Under the pieces are notes generated by a model that had not been told where the DNA came from, searched no databases, and saw only the letters and a program-made list of their open reading frames with translations. This document shows positions 63,567-64,000 of a stretch of 64,000 nucleotides of DNA, one piece after another. Origin of the DNA: Desulfoferrobacter suflitae (GTDB taxonomy: Bacteria > Desulfobacterota > Syntrophobacteria > Syntrophobacterales > Syntrophobacteraceae); assembly GCF_022603395.1 (NCBI RefSeq), contig NZ_JAIBKA010000014.1, positions 1 to 64,000 on the forward strand, given 5' to 3'. Position 1 is the stretch's first letter. Each line of letters begins with the position of its first letter. The position numbers and the translations under genes were made by a program.

Positions 63567-63969
63567 GGCTGATTCCGCCCATTGTCACTACAAAAATATC
63601 TGAAGCAACTGCATTTGAACAGCCTCAGGGCATTGTTTTTGCGCTTGCATTCAAGTGCAATTCAACTTATGCTTTTTTGGACTGCGCAGCAAACCTTCAT
63701 TATTACAGATGAAAATACCATTTTTCGAATTCGTTGCTGATTGCAATTCAGCTAATTTGGGGTTGACTGAAAATCAGAAACGTGTTGCTCTATCAAGCAA
63801 TGTCAAGGGAGAATGAACCGCCGTCTCGAGCTCGCTATTCCGTGGCCGTATTTGAAGCAATTCAACCGTTGCCGGTGCTGAAAGGGACAGATATTTTGAC
63901 TGGTTGTTGGTGCCGTACCGAAAAGAATATGGTCGCCCTGATGCAATTCAAAGATAGGGGTTCGAAGGG
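63567..63969. other. AT-rich intergenic region with repeated GCAATTCAA motif
   Basis: No gene is supported; a 63-codon plus-strand frame starting at 63782 has no family resemblance. The region contains GCAATTCA(A) at 63657, 63743, 63857 and 63943, and a TTGCATTCAAGTGCAA inverted repeat at 63645-63660. It probably holds the uvrC promoter on one strand and that of the next gene on the other. Confidence 0.4.
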
Positions 63970-64000
63970 ATGAAAAGACTCACCCTGCCCGTGTCGCTCC
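63970..64000 (+). CDS. Start of a gene cut by the window edge
   Basis: GAAGGG precedes an ATG followed by MKRLTLPVSL, which looks like a short basic N-terminus leading into a hydrophobic stretch, so possibly a signal peptide. Only ten codons are visible; no family can be named. Confidence 0.3.
   Translation, partial: MKRLTLPVSL

Noticed and set aside
63782-63973. A 63-codon plus-strand frame near the right edge
   Set aside because: No family, no ribosome-binding site, and it runs across the repeated GCAATTCAA motif into the start of the next gene.
1-64000. CRISPR arrays, rRNA and tRNA genes
   Set aside because: I found no regularly spaced direct repeats, no cloverleaf-like TTCGAATC-type segments with paired arms, and no rRNA signature in any intergenic stretch.

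Overview
The window (about 55% GC by eye, genes close-packed on both strands) looks like the chromosome of a strictly anaerobic deltaproteobacterium of the Syntrophobacter/Desulforhabdus kind. Pointers are a periplasmic selenocysteine formate dehydrogenase without membrane subunit, acyl-CoA oxidation and acyl-CoA carboxyltransferase genes, TAXI-TRAP and polar amino-acid ABC transporters, a MinCDE operon and a RAYT/REP element. The species assignment is inference; there is no rRNA or tRNA gene in the window.

Layout. 0.5-5.1 kb: two secreted peptidases of unrelated families (C25 gingipain-type and S8 subtilisin-type) that end in the same kind of short hydrophobic tail. 5.3-8.3 kb: a CPA-type cation/proton antiporter and DNA polymerase X. 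8.4-10.9 kb: an accessory island on the minus strand with a REP-associated transposase between two perfect inverted 32-bp REP copies, a fused remnant of a two-gene module, a ParB-domain protein, and a spliced graveyard of an IS200 transposase and a tyrosine integrase. 11.0-13.3 kb: cysteine desulfurase and a metallo-beta-lactamase-fold lipoprotein. 13.8-18.7 kb: formate dehydrogenase alpha (UGA = Sec, with a SECIS hairpin), beta, and FdhE. 18.9-23.6 kb: an operon of CoA-transferase/GNAT fusion, HAD hydrolase, minC, minD, minE and a MoaD/ThiS-like carrier. 23.7-26.3 kb: ATP-grasp ligase, pRiA4b zinc-finger protein and a three-knuckle zinc protein, with an orphan REPIN-like element. 26.5-30.1 kb: PutA.

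31.0-36.8 kb: a minus-strand operon of solute-binding protein, permease, ATPase, permease, GlcD-type FAD dehydrogenase and aminotransferase. Diverging from it, 37.2-42.0 kb: TAXI receptor, universal stress protein, fused TRAP permease and a beta-keto-acid cleavage enzyme. Together they look like uptake and breakdown of amino or keto acids. 42.0-47.2 kb: an orphan CheR methyltransferase, RidA and three glycosyltransferases. 47.3-54.2 kb: DUF1579 protein, TilS, a four-helix membrane protein, PurC, and a ParB-like/SPL-type radical SAM pair. 54.6-59.6 kb: acyl-CoA dehydrogenase, enoyl-CoA hydratase, carboxyltransferase and a DRE-TIM lyase, resembling leucine/isovalerate oxidation but with no biotin carboxylase in the window. 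60.0-63.6 kb: an ExbB-like membrane protein, a DciA-like protein and UvrC.

The strongest leads are the shared C-terminal tails of the two peptidases, the REP/RAYT system with its remnants, the ParB-like/SPL pair, and the ATP-grasp/zinc-protein neighbourhood.
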